Source of the DNA: Akkermansia muciniphila
GTDB lineage: Bacteria > Verrucomicrobiota > Verrucomicrobiia > Verrucomicrobiales > Akkermansiaceae
Length of the DNA stretch: 64,000 nt
Direction of reading: 5' to 3'
Assembly (NCBI GenBank): GCA_945874895.1
Contig: CAMCIC010000004.1
Location: forward strand, 1 to 64,000
How positions within the stretch are numbered: the first letter of the stretch is position 1; each line of letters starts with the position of its first letter. The translations under genes and the position numbers were made by a program. The notes beneath the pieces were generated by a model. That model saw only the letters and a list, made by a program, of their open reading frames with translations. It was not told the DNA's origin and did no database searches. Positions 44,745 through 54,192 of the stretch are shown here, one piece after another.

Positions 44745-44873
44745 CAGCGTGCAAGACACACCACCTTGTTGTCAACCTCTCAAGATCGAAATCGACAGGC
44801 ACGAGAAATCTTCTGATCGCTAGCCAAATGGATGAATCGTAAAAATGTGATCCATCATAAAAGTATCAGAATC

Positions 44874-45608
44874 CTACTGCCCATTTGTGGGAGCAGATGA
44901 AACCGCTCGGCTTTGGCCTCGGATGCGGATGTGGCGAAAGCGTCCCGTGTCATCGAACGATCCGATGCCGATTTTACCCCACGTCAAACTCCTATCGCGG
45001 GCCGTAAGGATCGGCTGGGGATTTTCATCAAACCAAACGGCGATGTCTCCCGTTTCCGCATTCCTCACGACTTTTACACGATGCCATACATCCTTTTTCC
45101 AAGGAGTTCCTGGAGTGCGATATGTGGTGATAGCCCTGCGGTCGGCACGATTCACGATATGGATTTGGTGATGCGGTTCATCGGTTTTTTCACCGAGGTG
45201 CGCGTAATAGAAACGATCTGCACCAGAACCGCCGAAGGCGATGCACAGGTCATTGTTGCCTTCGTTCCATGAGGTAAGTTGGCATTCCATTGTCAGCGAA
45301 AAACTGCACCATTCTCGCGGTTCGAACCATGCGAGGTTGGCGGGACTGCGATACGGGGGCTGGTAGGAACTTTGACGTTTTAAGTTCCACTCCCTCGCGC
45401 TAGAATCCCATTGCCATGCGGTTGGATCGCCGAGTTTCCAAGCCGTTTCATCCGCTAACAAATCGAGTGATATGGCAGCGCTGCGACTGGAGCCGGCACA
45501 GCATGCAGGTTCCGTAATGACGGGAGGCAAGGGAGAAGGTTCTGCCGCCCATGCCATGGTGCCCCATGCAAAAGCCACGGTGAATCCTAGCAAACGGTCA
45601 CAGATCAT
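44874..45608 (-). CDS. Secreted DUF1080-like (3-keto-disaccharide hydrolase/LamG-fold) protein
   Basis: The 244-residue protein starts at ATG 45608, which overlaps the end of the upstream gene by 11 bp; the longer in-frame ORF to 45875 is a shadow of that gene. A signal peptide (RLLGFTVAFAWGTMAWA) is followed by a beta-sandwich with DUF1080 features: WCSFSLTMECQLTSWNEG, DRFYYAHLGEKTDEPHHQIH, KDVWHRVKVVRNAETGDIAV, LTWGKIGIGSFDDTGRFRHI. DUF1080 proteins bind or cleave 3-keto-glycosides, which fits with the ThuA genes and oxidases elsewhere in the window. Catalytic residues cannot be named with certainty. Confidence 0.7.
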   Translation of the reverse strand: MICDRLLGFTVAFAWGTMAWAAEPSPLPPVITEPACCAGSSRSAAISLDLLADETAWKLGDPTAWQWDSSAREWNLKRQSSYQPPYRSPANLAWFEPREWCSFSLTMECQLTSWNEGNNDLCIAFGGSGADRFYYAHLGEKTDEPHHQIHIVNRADRRAITTYRTPGTPWKKDVWHRVKVVRNAETGDIAVWFDENPQPILTARDRSLTWGKIGIGSFDDTGRFRHIRIRGQSRAVSSAPTNGQ

Positions 45609-47601
45609 CGGGGTTGCGCTGAATGGACGTTTCTTTAGGCATGCCGTCTTCCGGTAAAATTTCATCCAAGAGTCGCAACACACCTTGCTCTGCCAGTTCA
45701 CTTTGCGGATAGATTTTTTGTGCTTTGAGATACCATGCCATGGCGGAGCCCGTTTGTTTCGGTGTGCGCTTTTCGAACTGTCGAGCACGATCCAATGCTT
45801 TGGTAAAGTCGGCCACCTTAGGAGCCAGCAGTTCCAATTCACGGCCGAGTTTCGGATCGTCTGGGAATTTTTCACGCACGAGAGCCAATTGCTCCCAAGC
45901 CGCGTAATCCTGACCCATTTTGGAAAACTCGTTGGCCTTGCCGATCGATGCCTCGATGCTCGTCAAATTGCCGATGATTTGCTTGAATGCTTCCATCCGC
46001 TGCGGATCATTTTGTATCGCTGGCGCGATGCGATACTGATCGGTGAAGATCTGCCGATAGTTGTTTTCCGAGAGAAGACGATCGAAGTCGTTTTTGGCTG
46101 TCACCATCGCACCACCCGCCTCCACGAGCTGGTCGAACTCCGCCAACTTCGGATTTTGCGGCCAAACTTCCATGGCTTTTTTGATCTCCTCACGCGCTTT
46201 ATCGATTTCGTTCGCCGCTACATGAGTTTTCGCCGTCATGATGTGCATGTTGGAAACACGCGTATAGGTGGCAATTGCCGCATCCGCCTTGTTGCTGTTG
46301 TAATCGCTGGCCATTCCTTTCATGCTGGCCGAGATCTTTTCTGCCGTCACGTAGTCCTTGGCATCGATGGCTGCTAGGAGTTTGTAAGACTCGCGCACAA
46401 ACTCCAAGACCTTGCGCTTGCGATCGCGCGGCAGTGTGCGGATGCCGGGCATGAATTCTCCCACGGCATACGCCTCGGACAAACGTTTCGTCGCGGACTC
46501 CAGTTCGCCTTTGTCCACCAAGAAGTTGAAAGCCTCTACACCTTTGTCGCAATCACGAATGAACTCGGATGAGAATGTATCCAGGCTAGCGACTGTGGGG
46601 CTGAAGCCGACCGATTCATTGAAAAGCTTGCTGGTGTCGGAATTTTTGTCGATGTGCAACTTGCTATCGCCATCAGTCCAGATCTGGTTGTAAAAGCGCG
46701 AAGCCATGAGCACATGCTGGAAACGCCGCTGCATGAAAAATTGCATCATCAGAGCTTGATACTGGATCTTCGCCTGCACGATTTGCACCTCGCCTTTGAG
46801 TTCGTTCTTTTTCTTGAGGGCCTCGATCTCCAAAATCCTGCGCTGCATGTCCGCATAGCGAAGGGACTGCACACCACGTCCAGGATCTGTTGCTGCACCG
46901 GCCCGCTGCCCCGGACCACCGTTGCCCTGTTGATTTCCTTGCTGATTTCCGCCGTTTTGCTGCTGTTGACCGTTCTGACCGTTTGTTCTGACACCACCGT
47001 TTGTTGCCCCGGTTTGATTGAGAGTTGGGTCTTTTTCCGTTGCCGCCTTCCAGTCCGCTTCCCGAATGACACGTTGTTTCTCGCCTTCTAGAGCTTCCAT
47101 CAACTTTTTGGATCCTTCTACATTTTTGCGGGATACCATAGCGACGTAAACAGCTTGAGACAAGGAATCACAAAGTTTCGCGTCGCCTGGATAATTGGAT
47201 GCCTTGGGCAAAAGCTTGAAGGCTGCGTAGAGATTAGGACCTGTGGGGTTGTGAGGGGAGACCAAAGCCAAAATCTCGTCAATGGTTTTGCGGTATTCTA
47301 CTGCCTCATCGGAGTTGTCCTCGGGCTCATTCAGATACCTTTCAAAACGTGCCGCAAAGAGACGATTGTCCGCGATCGCGAAATTTCGGCCATTGAAGGT
47401 TACCGTTTCGGCCGATGGATCGACGAAAGGAACTTCGTTGCCCATCAGCGGTGTGGGGCTCTGTTGTTGGGGCCGCACGATGGTGGTATTGCCGCCACCT
47501 TGATTGGCGGCAGGAGCGGGCGCGCCAGCGCCGGGAGGTGGCGTATACACCTGCGCCAGACAAGGAATTGATAGTGCGCAGAAGAAAAGAGAGGCTTTCA
47601 T
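45598..47601 (-). CDS. Secreted helical protein with Gln/Asn/Gly-rich linker, function unknown
   Basis: The 667-residue protein begins with a signal peptide (MKASLFFCALSIPCLA) and a Pro/Ala-rich segment. Residues ~190-230 are a low-complexity Asn/Gln/Gly stretch (NGQNGQQQQNGGNQQGNQQG). The rest is predicted helical and charged, with TPR-like spacing near the C-terminus (YAAWEQLALVREKFPDDPKL, GSAMAWYLKAQKIYPQSELA). A segment of MQ-rich helix (YQALMMQFFMQRRFQHVLMA) could be an oligomerisation or surface helix. ATG 47601 fits the signal peptide; the longer ORF to 47664 does not. Cotranscribed with the OB-fold-like membrane protein and the ABCG exporter. I do not recognise the family. Confidence 0.6.
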   Translation of the reverse strand: MKASLFFCALSIPCLAQVYTPPPGAGAPAPAANQGGGNTTIVRPQQQSPTPLMGNEVPFVDPSAETVTFNGRNFAIADNRLFAARFERYLNEPEDNSDEAVEYRKTIDEILALVSPHNPTGPNLYAAFKLLPKASNYPGDAKLCDSLSQAVYVAMVSRKNVEGSKKLMEALEGEKQRVIREADWKAATEKDPTLNQTGATNGGVRTNGQNGQQQQNGGNQQGNQQGNGGPGQRAGAATDPGRGVQSLRYADMQRRILEIEALKKKNELKGEVQIVQAKIQYQALMMQFFMQRRFQHVLMASRFYNQIWTDGDSKLHIDKNSDTSKLFNESVGFSPTVASLDTFSSEFIRDCDKGVEAFNFLVDKGELESATKRLSEAYAVGEFMPGIRTLPRDRKRKVLEFVRESYKLLAAIDAKDYVTAEKISASMKGMASDYNSNKADAAIATYTRVSNMHIMTAKTHVAANEIDKAREEIKKAMEVWPQNPKLAEFDQLVEAGGAMVTAKNDFDRLLSENNYRQIFTDQYRIAPAIQNDPQRMEAFKQIIGNLTSIEASIGKANEFSKMGQDYAAWEQLALVREKFPDDPKLGRELELLAPKVADFTKALDRARQFEKRTPKQTGSAMAWYLKAQKIYPQSELAEQGVLRLLDEILPEDGMPKETSIQRNPDDL

Positions 47602-47620
47602 GGTCAATGGGACAAAATGG

Positions 47621-48013
47621 TTAGAGTCGTTCGATTTGCGTGGCAACCGGCACGCCACCCTCACGGAATTTCACCTTGATGGCATATTTTTGGGAGCGTT
47701 CGATGTTGAGGCCGTTGAATGACAAGGGGATTTCGATGCCAATCAATTCCTCACTGTCATTGACTTGCAAGGATACCAATTGACCGTTGTCGCGCGGCCA
47801 ACGCTGATCAACGGTTCCTTCGATGAGATATTCATTGCCGCGCAAAGAATTGCCGTTTTCGAGGAACTCACTCATGGAAAGGGGAGTGGCGCCTTTGATT
47901 TTTTGCTTGCTACCCTTCATCAAAAACATCGCGACGAGAGCGGCAACAAGGATGAAGGCTACGATCCCGATGATCGCGGTGGAATTGGGTCCGGAACTGG
48001 CACGACGAGGCAT
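47621..48013 (-). CDS. Small membrane-anchored protein with OB-like domain
   Basis: The 130-residue protein has one N-terminal membrane helix (STAIIGIVAFILVAALVAMF) preceded by a basic n-region, then a compact beta-rich domain (LRGNEYLIEGTVDQRW, GQLVSLQVNDSEELIGIEIP, RSQKYAIKVKFREGGVP) with the strand order and spacing of an OB-like (tRNA_anti/NirD-like) fold. It is located 19 bp upstream of the helical protein and 54 bp downstream of the ABCG exporter, suggesting an envelope role for the cluster. No enzyme motif is visible. The family is not one I can name. Confidence 0.6.
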   Translation of the reverse strand: MPRRASSGPNSTAIIGIVAFILVAALVAMFLMKGSKQKIKGATPLSMSEFLENGNSLRGNEYLIEGTVDQRWPRDNGQLVSLQVNDSEELIGIEIPLSFNGLNIERSQKYAIKVKFREGGVPVATQIERL

Positions 48014-48067
48014 AACAGGTGATAGTTAACAAATCTAGGGAGTCTTGTGGAGCAAAAAGAACGGAAT

Positions 48068-49816
48068 TCAATCCCATTGGTGGCGTTTGGACCCAACAAG
48101 AGCGACCAACAGCCCCACGGTGATGTGGAGTCCGAGCAAGTAAAAACAAAAGTTCTGCGGTGTGATGCTGGTGGAGATCACCGACTTCACTGCCAGATTA
48201 CGGGCTGTGGCCAGCGCTTCCACCGACCCGGACCAAGCCCAGTAAGCGGAAATGAATGGCCTCGTAAAGGTCTCGATCTTCTCGGGCAATGCCAATACGG
48301 CTCCAGACAAGGGCAATTGAAAACCGACAAGATAAATCGAAAGCAATGACGCTTGCTCAGCCGTCTTCATCATCGCGGATATTCCCAGGCAGACCGATGT
48401 CATCGCCGCATTGCACAGCAATAGGAAAAGGGCGTGCTGCGCGAATGTGCCGTCAAAAGGAGAAAAAACATTCACAAATACAGCCATCCACAAGGACTGC
48501 GCGATCACGAGACAGGAGAGAAACGCCACCTTGCTCGCCAAGTAGGCTGTGGGGCGCAGACCACCAAATTTTTCCTTCTCATAAATCTGTCGTTCCCCCG
48601 CAATCTCGCGCGCAGAATTGTTCGAACCCATCAGACCTAACAACACCACTTGAAACATGATGATGCCGGAGAGAGCGGAACCAGCCTTCATGTTATCTTG
48701 CCTAACATTTTGTTGCTCGGTGATTTCTAGCATGACATCAGTTTGACGCATGTCGGACAAAGAGCGCATTTGCACGTTCGCCTTATCGCTGAAAAGTGAA
48801 ACGAGAACAGGGAAGCAGATCATGATCGCAAGTTGCAAAAAAACCTGCCCGCGATCGCGGAAAAAGATCCTCCAGCGCCGCGAAAGCAAGGTGACGAACT
48901 GACTGATGACACCTGGTGTGCTAACATCCTCCTCCTCCTCTTGGGGAGCATCTCCCTCTGACGCAGTTCTTTTTTCCGGCACATGGAGTGTTCCTGCCTC
49001 CATATTTTTTTCCCTACATCTTTCGATTTTCTGGTAATACGCATCGCGGTGTTTCAGCCACGACGATTGCCAGCGGGTGGAAGGCTGTTTCGCAAGGCGC
49101 GGGTAGATTTCCTCGGTGTCCGTGACGGAAAAATAGTGCGCCAGCATGTCCGGCGGTCCGTGATACGCTACGCGCCCTTCGTGCAATACGAGGATGGAAT
49201 CATAGAGCTCGAAGTGCGCCAACGAATGCGTCACGGAGAGAACAATTCGACCTTCCTTCCGTGAGAGATCGTGGAGTAGCTTGACAATTTCGCGCTCCGA
49301 TCTCGGATCGAGCCCAGAAGTCACTTCGTCACACAAGAGAATCTTCGGGTCGGACACCAGCTCCATGGCTAATCCCAAGCGCCGCTTCTGACCACCAGAG
49401 AGAACCTTGACGGGGCGATCTGCGATAGCCGTCAGGCCAGTCTCTTCGAGCGCGCGATCGATGCGGGCATCAAGGTCGGCAACACTGTGTGTTTTAATGC
49501 GCAAACGCGTAGCGGCTTCCACTGATTCATCAACCGTAAGCGGGTCATACGCGATAGAAAACTGGGGCACGTAGCCGATTTCCGATGGTGCGAAGTCATA
49601 GCCGTCCGAGAGGCTCATGCCATTCCACATCAAGCTACCACCACTCTCTGCATTGAGTCCTGCTATGGTTTTCAGCAGTGTCGTTTTTCCGCAACCCGAT
49701 GGCCCCACGATCGCCATGAAATGGCCGCGAGGGATTTTCAGGGACACCTGATCGACGAGATTTACCTCTTCGCCGTCTTTGTTGATGGAAAAACATACTT
49801 CCTGTAATTCAAGCAT
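48068..49816 (-). CDS. ABCG-type half transporter (ATPase-permease fusion)
   Basis: A 582-residue inner-membrane exporter with the ATPase first and the permease second, the reverse order of most bacterial fused exporters and typical of the ABCG/White group. Walker A is GPSGCGKTTLLKTIAGL, the signature LSGGQKRRLGLAMELVSDP, Walker B LLCDEVTSGLDP and the switch LSVTHSLAHFELYD. The C-terminal ABC2-type membrane domain has about six helices (for example LQLAIMICFPVLVSL, SGIIMFQVVLLGLMGSN). ATG 49816 starts the ATPase; the ORF to 49903 is extended without support. It lies 54 bp upstream of the OB-like membrane protein gene. Cargo unknown. Confidence 0.88.
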   Translation of the reverse strand: MLELQEVCFSINKDGEEVNLVDQVSLKIPRGHFMAIVGPSGCGKTTLLKTIAGLNAESGGSLMWNGMSLSDGYDFAPSEIGYVPQFSIAYDPLTVDESVEAATRLRIKTHSVADLDARIDRALEETGLTAIADRPVKVLSGGQKRRLGLAMELVSDPKILLCDEVTSGLDPRSEREIVKLLHDLSRKEGRIVLSVTHSLAHFELYDSILVLHEGRVAYHGPPDMLAHYFSVTDTEEIYPRLAKQPSTRWQSSWLKHRDAYYQKIERCREKNMEAGTLHVPEKRTASEGDAPQEEEEDVSTPGVISQFVTLLSRRWRIFFRDRGQVFLQLAIMICFPVLVSLFSDKANVQMRSLSDMRQTDVMLEITEQQNVRQDNMKAGSALSGIIMFQVVLLGLMGSNNSAREIAGERQIYEKEKFGGLRPTAYLASKVAFLSCLVIAQSLWMAVFVNVFSPFDGTFAQHALFLLLCNAAMTSVCLGISAMMKTAEQASLLSIYLVGFQLPLSGAVLALPEKIETFTRPFISAYWAWSGSVEALATARNLAVKSVISTSITPQNFCFYLLGLHITVGLLVALVGSKRHQWD

Positions 49817-49912
49817 ATGTGGATAAAACGAATCAAAGGAGACATGTCTTTCGTTGGCGCGAGGGAATTCCGGATTCTGTCTGGGTTCGCCAGCTTTACC
49901 CAAAACACGATG

Positions 49913-50437
49913 TCATCGTGGTGGTGGGTATTTTTGAAGCTTCCTCTGAAGTGACCGACGATGCAAACCCAGCACCCGCGCTGCTTCGCTGATGTTGCCA
50001 TCACAATCGGATATCACACGCTGAATGTGTTCCCACTCGACTCGCTCCAAGCTCGCAGCGCTCATCTCCGCTGCTTGGTGCGTGCTGATCCGCCCACATT
50101 CTAGGGCCGTCAGCAATGCGTCCGCGTCCGTAGGTTTAATCAGGTAATCGACAGCCCCGAGCCTTACGGCTTCCATCGCTGTGGCAATGCTGCCATAGCC
50201 GGTGTGAATGAGAATGCGCATTTGCGGCCGATGCTGCATGATCGTTCGCAAGACATCGATCCCGTTTCGTCCGGGCATTTTTAGATCGAGAATCGCCGCA
50301 TCGAAATCGTGTTGATGGCAGAGACGGGTGGCTTCATCACCATCCCGTGCGCTGATCACTTCGTGACCACGATTCGTGAGCGCCCGGGCTAACCTCAGGC
50401 GGTAGGTTTCATCATCGTCAGCCAGCAGTAGCATCAT
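49913..50437 (-). CDS. RegA/ActR-type response regulator
   Basis: A 174-residue regulator with an N-terminal receiver domain (phospho-Asp in AAILDLKMPGRNG, the Lys in DYLIKPTDADALL, LLLADDDETYRLRL acidic pair) and a C-terminal Fis-type helix-turn-helix (GNISEAARVLGLHRRSLQRK), the layout of RegA/PrrA/ActR. The block HRRSLQRKLQK matches RegA's recognition helix. In Proteobacteria it responds to the redox state through RegB and controls respiration, photosynthesis or nitrogen genes; its targets here are unknown. The ATG pair overlaps the HK stop by 4 bp, so sensor and regulator are translationally coupled. Confidence 0.82.
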   Translation of the reverse strand: MMLLLADDDETYRLRLARALTNRGHEVISARDGDEATRLCHQHDFDAAILDLKMPGRNGIDVLRTIMQHRPQMRILIHTGYGSIATAMEAVRLGAVDYLIKPTDADALLTALECGRISTHQAAEMSAASLERVEWEHIQRVISDCDGNISEAARVLGLHRRSLQRKLQKYPPPR

Positions 50438-51702
50438 AGGGGTTCATCGTTTGATGGCCCAAGCAAGAGCAGTCGGGCATGCGTGCGTCCATCGCGAGAG
50501 CGATGCATGCCAAATTCCCCACGCAAGCGCTGGGCCAGACAGTTTACCAGAAAAAGTCCCAATCCCATGCCCTCGCCCGGTGCTTTGGTCGTGAAAAAGG
50601 GATCGCCAGCGCGCGAGAGAATTTCTTCTCCAGGGTCAGGGCCCGAGTCGATCACCTCGATCAAACAACCCTCGTTCTGTTGGCGAATCCGAACTTCGAT
50701 GATCCCTCCTCTGCCATCAGCCTGGGCGGCATTTTGAACGAGAATGAGAAGCGCCTGAACCGTGGCGTCATGCGGCAATTGCCATGTGACTTCATCATGA
50801 GTTCCATAGCGCAAACGCGATGCGATGTCACTGGATAGCTTTTTCTCGACGGAACTCGCGAGCATTGTTGCCGATAAGACAACGCAGGGATCGCCGATTC
50901 CGAAGGTGTTGCGCTCGTTCAGTTGGTCGAGAATGACTCGGCATCGGCGGGCTTGCTGGTGAATCAATTCAACGTCAGCACAGAGATCGGCATCCATCGT
51001 TTGCGGCATCTGTTTCAGCAACTCGGAGCTTGCCAGTGAAATGGTTGCCAAGGGCGACCCCAGTTCATGCGCCACGCCCGCTGACAAGGTGGCCAGTGCA
51101 GCGAAGCGCGCGTTTTTCTCCGCCCGGATTCGTGCTGCCTCCAGAGCTGCATCTTGCTCTAACAGAATGCGATGCATGCGCGAGACAAATGCAGCAATGA
51201 AACTAGCGGTGACAATGAATGCGATTAGCATGCCTTGCAGATGCCAACTGTAGCTTTCACAACCGCTGGAGATTTCGATTGAGCCCAGCATCACAGGACG
51301 GTGATGCAAAAAAATCAATCCATACGATGCGATGCAGCCGATCACGAGACACCACAGGCTCCGAGAAGAAAGCGTCATGGCGGCAAGCGCGATGTGCAAG
51401 AGATAAAAGGAGGTAAAGGGGTTGTGCGGTCCACCGGTATAGTAGATCAATACTGTGAGCAAAATGACATCCAACCTCAAGCTCCACCCGCGAAGCACGG
51501 ACTGCGGTTGGCGCAGGAAAACCAGATTGGAAAGCACCGTGATCAAAAAAACCGCGCTGACGGGTATCCAGGGGATGGAGATATCAAATATCGTCCATGC
51601 CAGTATGGCGGCAAAAGCCTGCCCCAATACCGCCAGCCAACGCATGCGGATGATCCAGCGGATGCTGACCGATTGACGCTGCGGCAGGGTTCGATGAGAC
51701 AT
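50434..51702 (-). CDS. RegB/PrrB-type redox sensor histidine kinase
   Basis: The N-terminal half has about six membrane helices and carries YYTGGPHNPFTSFYLLHIAL, containing the ubiquinone-binding GGxxNPF motif of RegB. The H-box reads AGVAHELGSPLATISLA, and HQQARRCRVILDQLNE keeps the redox-active cysteine position of RegB (Cys265 region). The ATPase ends with QNAAQADGRGGIIEV (N-box) and GEGMGLGLFLVNCLAQ (G-box). Function: autophosphorylates under reducing conditions and phosphorylates the adjacent RegA-like protein. ATG 51702 was chosen; in-frame ATGs at 51711 and 51714 are possible. Divergent from the TonB receptor gene with a ~100-bp shared region. Confidence 0.87.
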   Translation of the reverse strand: MSHRTLPQRQSVSIRWIIRMRWLAVLGQAFAAILAWTIFDISIPWIPVSAVFLITVLSNLVFLRQPQSVLRGWSLRLDVILLTVLIYYTGGPHNPFTSFYLLHIALAAMTLSSRSLWCLVIGCIASYGLIFLHHRPVMLGSIEISSGCESYSWHLQGMLIAFIVTASFIAAFVSRMHRILLEQDAALEAARIRAEKNARFAALATLSAGVAHELGSPLATISLASSELLKQMPQTMDADLCADVELIHQQARRCRVILDQLNERNTFGIGDPCVVLSATMLASSVEKKLSSDIASRLRYGTHDEVTWQLPHDATVQALLILVQNAAQADGRGGIIEVRIRQQNEGCLIEVIDSGPDPGEEILSRAGDPFFTTKAPGEGMGLGLFLVNCLAQRLRGEFGMHRSRDGRTHARLLLLGPSNDEPL

Positions 51703-51811
51703 CAGCGCCATCATGCGCTTGCCAAGGGCAACCGACAAGTGTTTCTCTCGCCATCAGATGCGGCATTTTGCCACATTCTCATGTTCGAAAAATCGGTTAT
51801 CATGCTGGCCT

Positions 51812-53875
51812 ATGCGGAAACATCACATCATCCTCTTCGCGGGAGTCACGCTGGCCCTCGCTGCGCAGGAAAGCACTCAGGATCTCGGTCCCGTGCTGGT
51901 GGAGGCGAAAAATACCAGCAAAACCCCCACAGTTCCTAGTCTGGAGCAAAGTCGTAAGGAATTGAAAAAAACACCCGGCGGCACGGAAGTGGTGGATGCA
52001 GATCGATATCTGCTGGGGCGCTCATCCACTCTGGCCGATACTTTCGCACTTTCGCCAGGAGTCGTCGCACAGCCTCGGTTCGGATCCGATGAGGCACGGC
52101 TCTCCATTCGCGGATCGGGCTTACAACGCACCTTTCATGGTCGCGGCATTCGCATCATGCAAGATGGCATACCGATCAATCTTGCCGATGGCGGATTCGA
52201 TATGCAGGCATTGGAACCCAACGCAGTGGATTACATCAACGTGTGGCGGGGAGCAAACGCTCTCGCCTATGGAGCGTCAACACTGGGCGGAGCCATCGAT
52301 TTTATTTCAAATACAGGTCACACATCGCCGAAAACTCGTTGGCGCTCAGAGGTGGGTTCATGGAATTATGCGCGCTCCACTTTATCCCATGGCTGGAGTG
52401 ATGCCTCACGCGATCTCTACGTTTCCGCCACCGCCCAGCAGCAGGATGGATTCCGTGATCATGCTCGTCAGGAAAATCTGAGAATTTTCAGCAATTTCGG
52501 ATGGGCTTGGGAAGAAAACCAAGAAACTCGATTTTATCTCACTGCGGTCCAGTCGCGCTCGGAACTACCAGGTTCATTGACTCGCTCACAAATGATCGAT
52601 TCACCGCGCAGGGCAAACGCCGCGAATCTTCTGCGCGATCAACGCCGCGATTTCGACCTGCTCCGCTTGGCCAACAAAACCGCCATTCGCAACGGCAATT
52701 TGACGTGGGAAATGTTCGCAGCGATGAGCTTCAAAGATTTGAATCATCCAATTTTTCAGGTCTTGGATCAGCGGTCACAGGACTTTACGGCAGGAGCAAG
52801 CATGGTTCATCAGGATGAATGGATGAATCGTGAAAATCAAATCAAAGCAGGAATACTTCTCACTCATGGTGTAACCCATGCGGCGCAGTTCGGTTATGTC
52901 TCGCCGACCTCTTCTCAGCGTGGACTCATGCTTCAAGATGACGATCAGATGGCGAGCAATGCGGAAGCATTCATCGAGGACCAGTTGACATTGGATCACG
53001 GATTTACAGCGGTGTTGGGCATGATCGCCTCACACAATCAACGCAAAAACACCCGTGAGTTCGGTTCGGTGAATCCGACGACAAATTACGATCTTCGCTA
53101 CGATCAACTTGCGCCGAAGATCGGCTTGCGCTGGGATGGTAAGGGCTTGCAGTTCTTTGCGAATGTATCGGGCAGTTACGAACCACCGTCTTTCAGCGAA
53201 ACGATTACCGCGAATACCGCACGCAACGCCCAAACAGCGACCACGGGAGAGGTCGGTGTGCGGGGGGAACATGCATTTTACCGATGGGATCTCGCCATGT
53301 ATCATTCGCAACTCGAAGACGAATTGCTGGCCATCCTCGATCCCACGACAAACCTCAGCACCACCACCAACGCAAAGAAGACCACACATGCAGGGATCGA
53401 AATGGGAACAGAAATCGATTTGCTCGGACAATTCTGGGACGAAACTGCCAGAAATCGTCTCGTATTCGCATCAGCATGGACTTATGGACGTTTTCGATTC
53501 GAGGACCACCGCGCGTCTGGATATGATTACTCAGGAAACAGAATTGCAGGTCTGCCGCCCCATTTGATCCGTGCGGAATTGATGTGGCGTCATTCCGATG
53601 GCTATTACGCAGGTCCAACCTGCGAATGGGTTCCACAGGGGGGATACATCGATCACCGCAATACTTTAAAAAGCGATCCTTACTTTTTGATCGGTTTTCG
53701 CATCGGCAGACGAACAGAGCAGGGGATATCGTGGTTCTTGGAGGCACGCAACTTGACCGATGAGGTTCATGCTGCAACCACCGGAGTCATCGATCATGCC
53801 AATGGTGCCGATGTTGCTCAGTTCCTCCCAGGTGATGGAATGGGGCTATTTTCGGGATGGGAGATCCACTGGTGA
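51812..53875 (+). CDS. TonB-dependent outer-membrane receptor
   Basis: A 687-residue ligand-gated receptor. ATG 51812 gives a signal peptide (KHHIILFAGVTLALAAQ); a possible TonB box lies just after it (LGPVLVEAKN). The plug domain shows STLADTFALSPGVVAQPR, EARLSIRGSGLQ, GGFDMQALEPNAVDYINVWR and ALAYGASTLGGAIDF. The remainder is a 22-strand barrel type (FRDHARQENLRIF, KIGLRWDGKGLQFFANVSG, EAGRNLTDEV-like ending), closing with a C-terminal tryptophan (GWEIHW). The substrate class (siderophore, cobalamin, glycan) cannot be read; no TonB, hemin or siderophore genes are adjacent. The divergent RegB-type kinase may control it. Confidence 0.92.
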   Translation: MRKHHIILFAGVTLALAAQESTQDLGPVLVEAKNTSKTPTVPSLEQSRKELKKTPGGTEVVDADRYLLGRSSTLADTFALSPGVVAQPRFGSDEARLSIRGSGLQRTFHGRGIRIMQDGIPINLADGGFDMQALEPNAVDYINVWRGANALAYGASTLGGAIDFISNTGHTSPKTRWRSEVGSWNYARSTLSHGWSDASRDLYVSATAQQQDGFRDHARQENLRIFSNFGWAWEENQETRFYLTAVQSRSELPGSLTRSQMIDSPRRANAANLLRDQRRDFDLLRLANKTAIRNGNLTWEMFAAMSFKDLNHPIFQVLDQRSQDFTAGASMVHQDEWMNRENQIKAGILLTHGVTHAAQFGYVSPTSSQRGLMLQDDDQMASNAEAFIEDQLTLDHGFTAVLGMIASHNQRKNTREFGSVNPTTNYDLRYDQLAPKIGLRWDGKGLQFFANVSGSYEPPSFSETITANTARNAQTATTGEVGVRGEHAFYRWDLAMYHSQLEDELLAILDPTTNLSTTTNAKKTTHAGIEMGTEIDLLGQFWDETARNRLVFASAWTYGRFRFEDHRASGYDYSGNRIAGLPPHLIRAELMWRHSDGYYAGPTCEWVPQGGYIDHRNTLKSDPYFLIGFRIGRRTEQGISWFLEARNLTDEVHAATTGVIDHANGADVAQFLPGDGMGLFSGWEIHW

Positions 53876-54070
53876 TCATGCGTCTCGGATAGAACACCTA
53901 AAAAGCACCGCTCGATGCGAATTTTTTATGATGGAAACTGAGATGGGTTACTGTGAGCCATCCATCTACGATCGGAATCCTCCGCCCTTGTTTGACTGAC
54001 ACCGAGCAAAGGCCATCCATTCAGGGCACGCAGTATGGGATTCTTTAGGGTTCCGAACTGAACCATGACC

Positions 54071-54098
54071 GGAGGCTCCATGAGTGGAAGAAGCCTCC
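54071..54098. terminator. Stem-loop in the 317-bp gap between convergent genes
   Basis: 54071-54077 pairs with 54092-54098 (7 bp, GC-rich, 14-nt loop) between the ends of the TonB receptor gene and the ExbD-like operon. A second 6-bp inverted repeat lies near 54163-54187 (imperfect bounds). Neither is followed by a good T-run on either strand. The remainder of 53876-54192 holds no gene I can support. Confidence 0.35.
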
Positions 54099-54192
54099 AA
54101 GATCTGCGGAAGCATCCCATTCAACCTTCGATTGTTGGAAGATCCACGTCGCGATCGATCACTCTGCCCTCACTCCCTAGTGGCAGACGGGA

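Noticed and set aside
49913-50437. NtrC-type sigma-54 activator
   Set aside because: The regulator has only a receiver and a Fis-type helix, with no AAA+ domain, so it is RegA-like.
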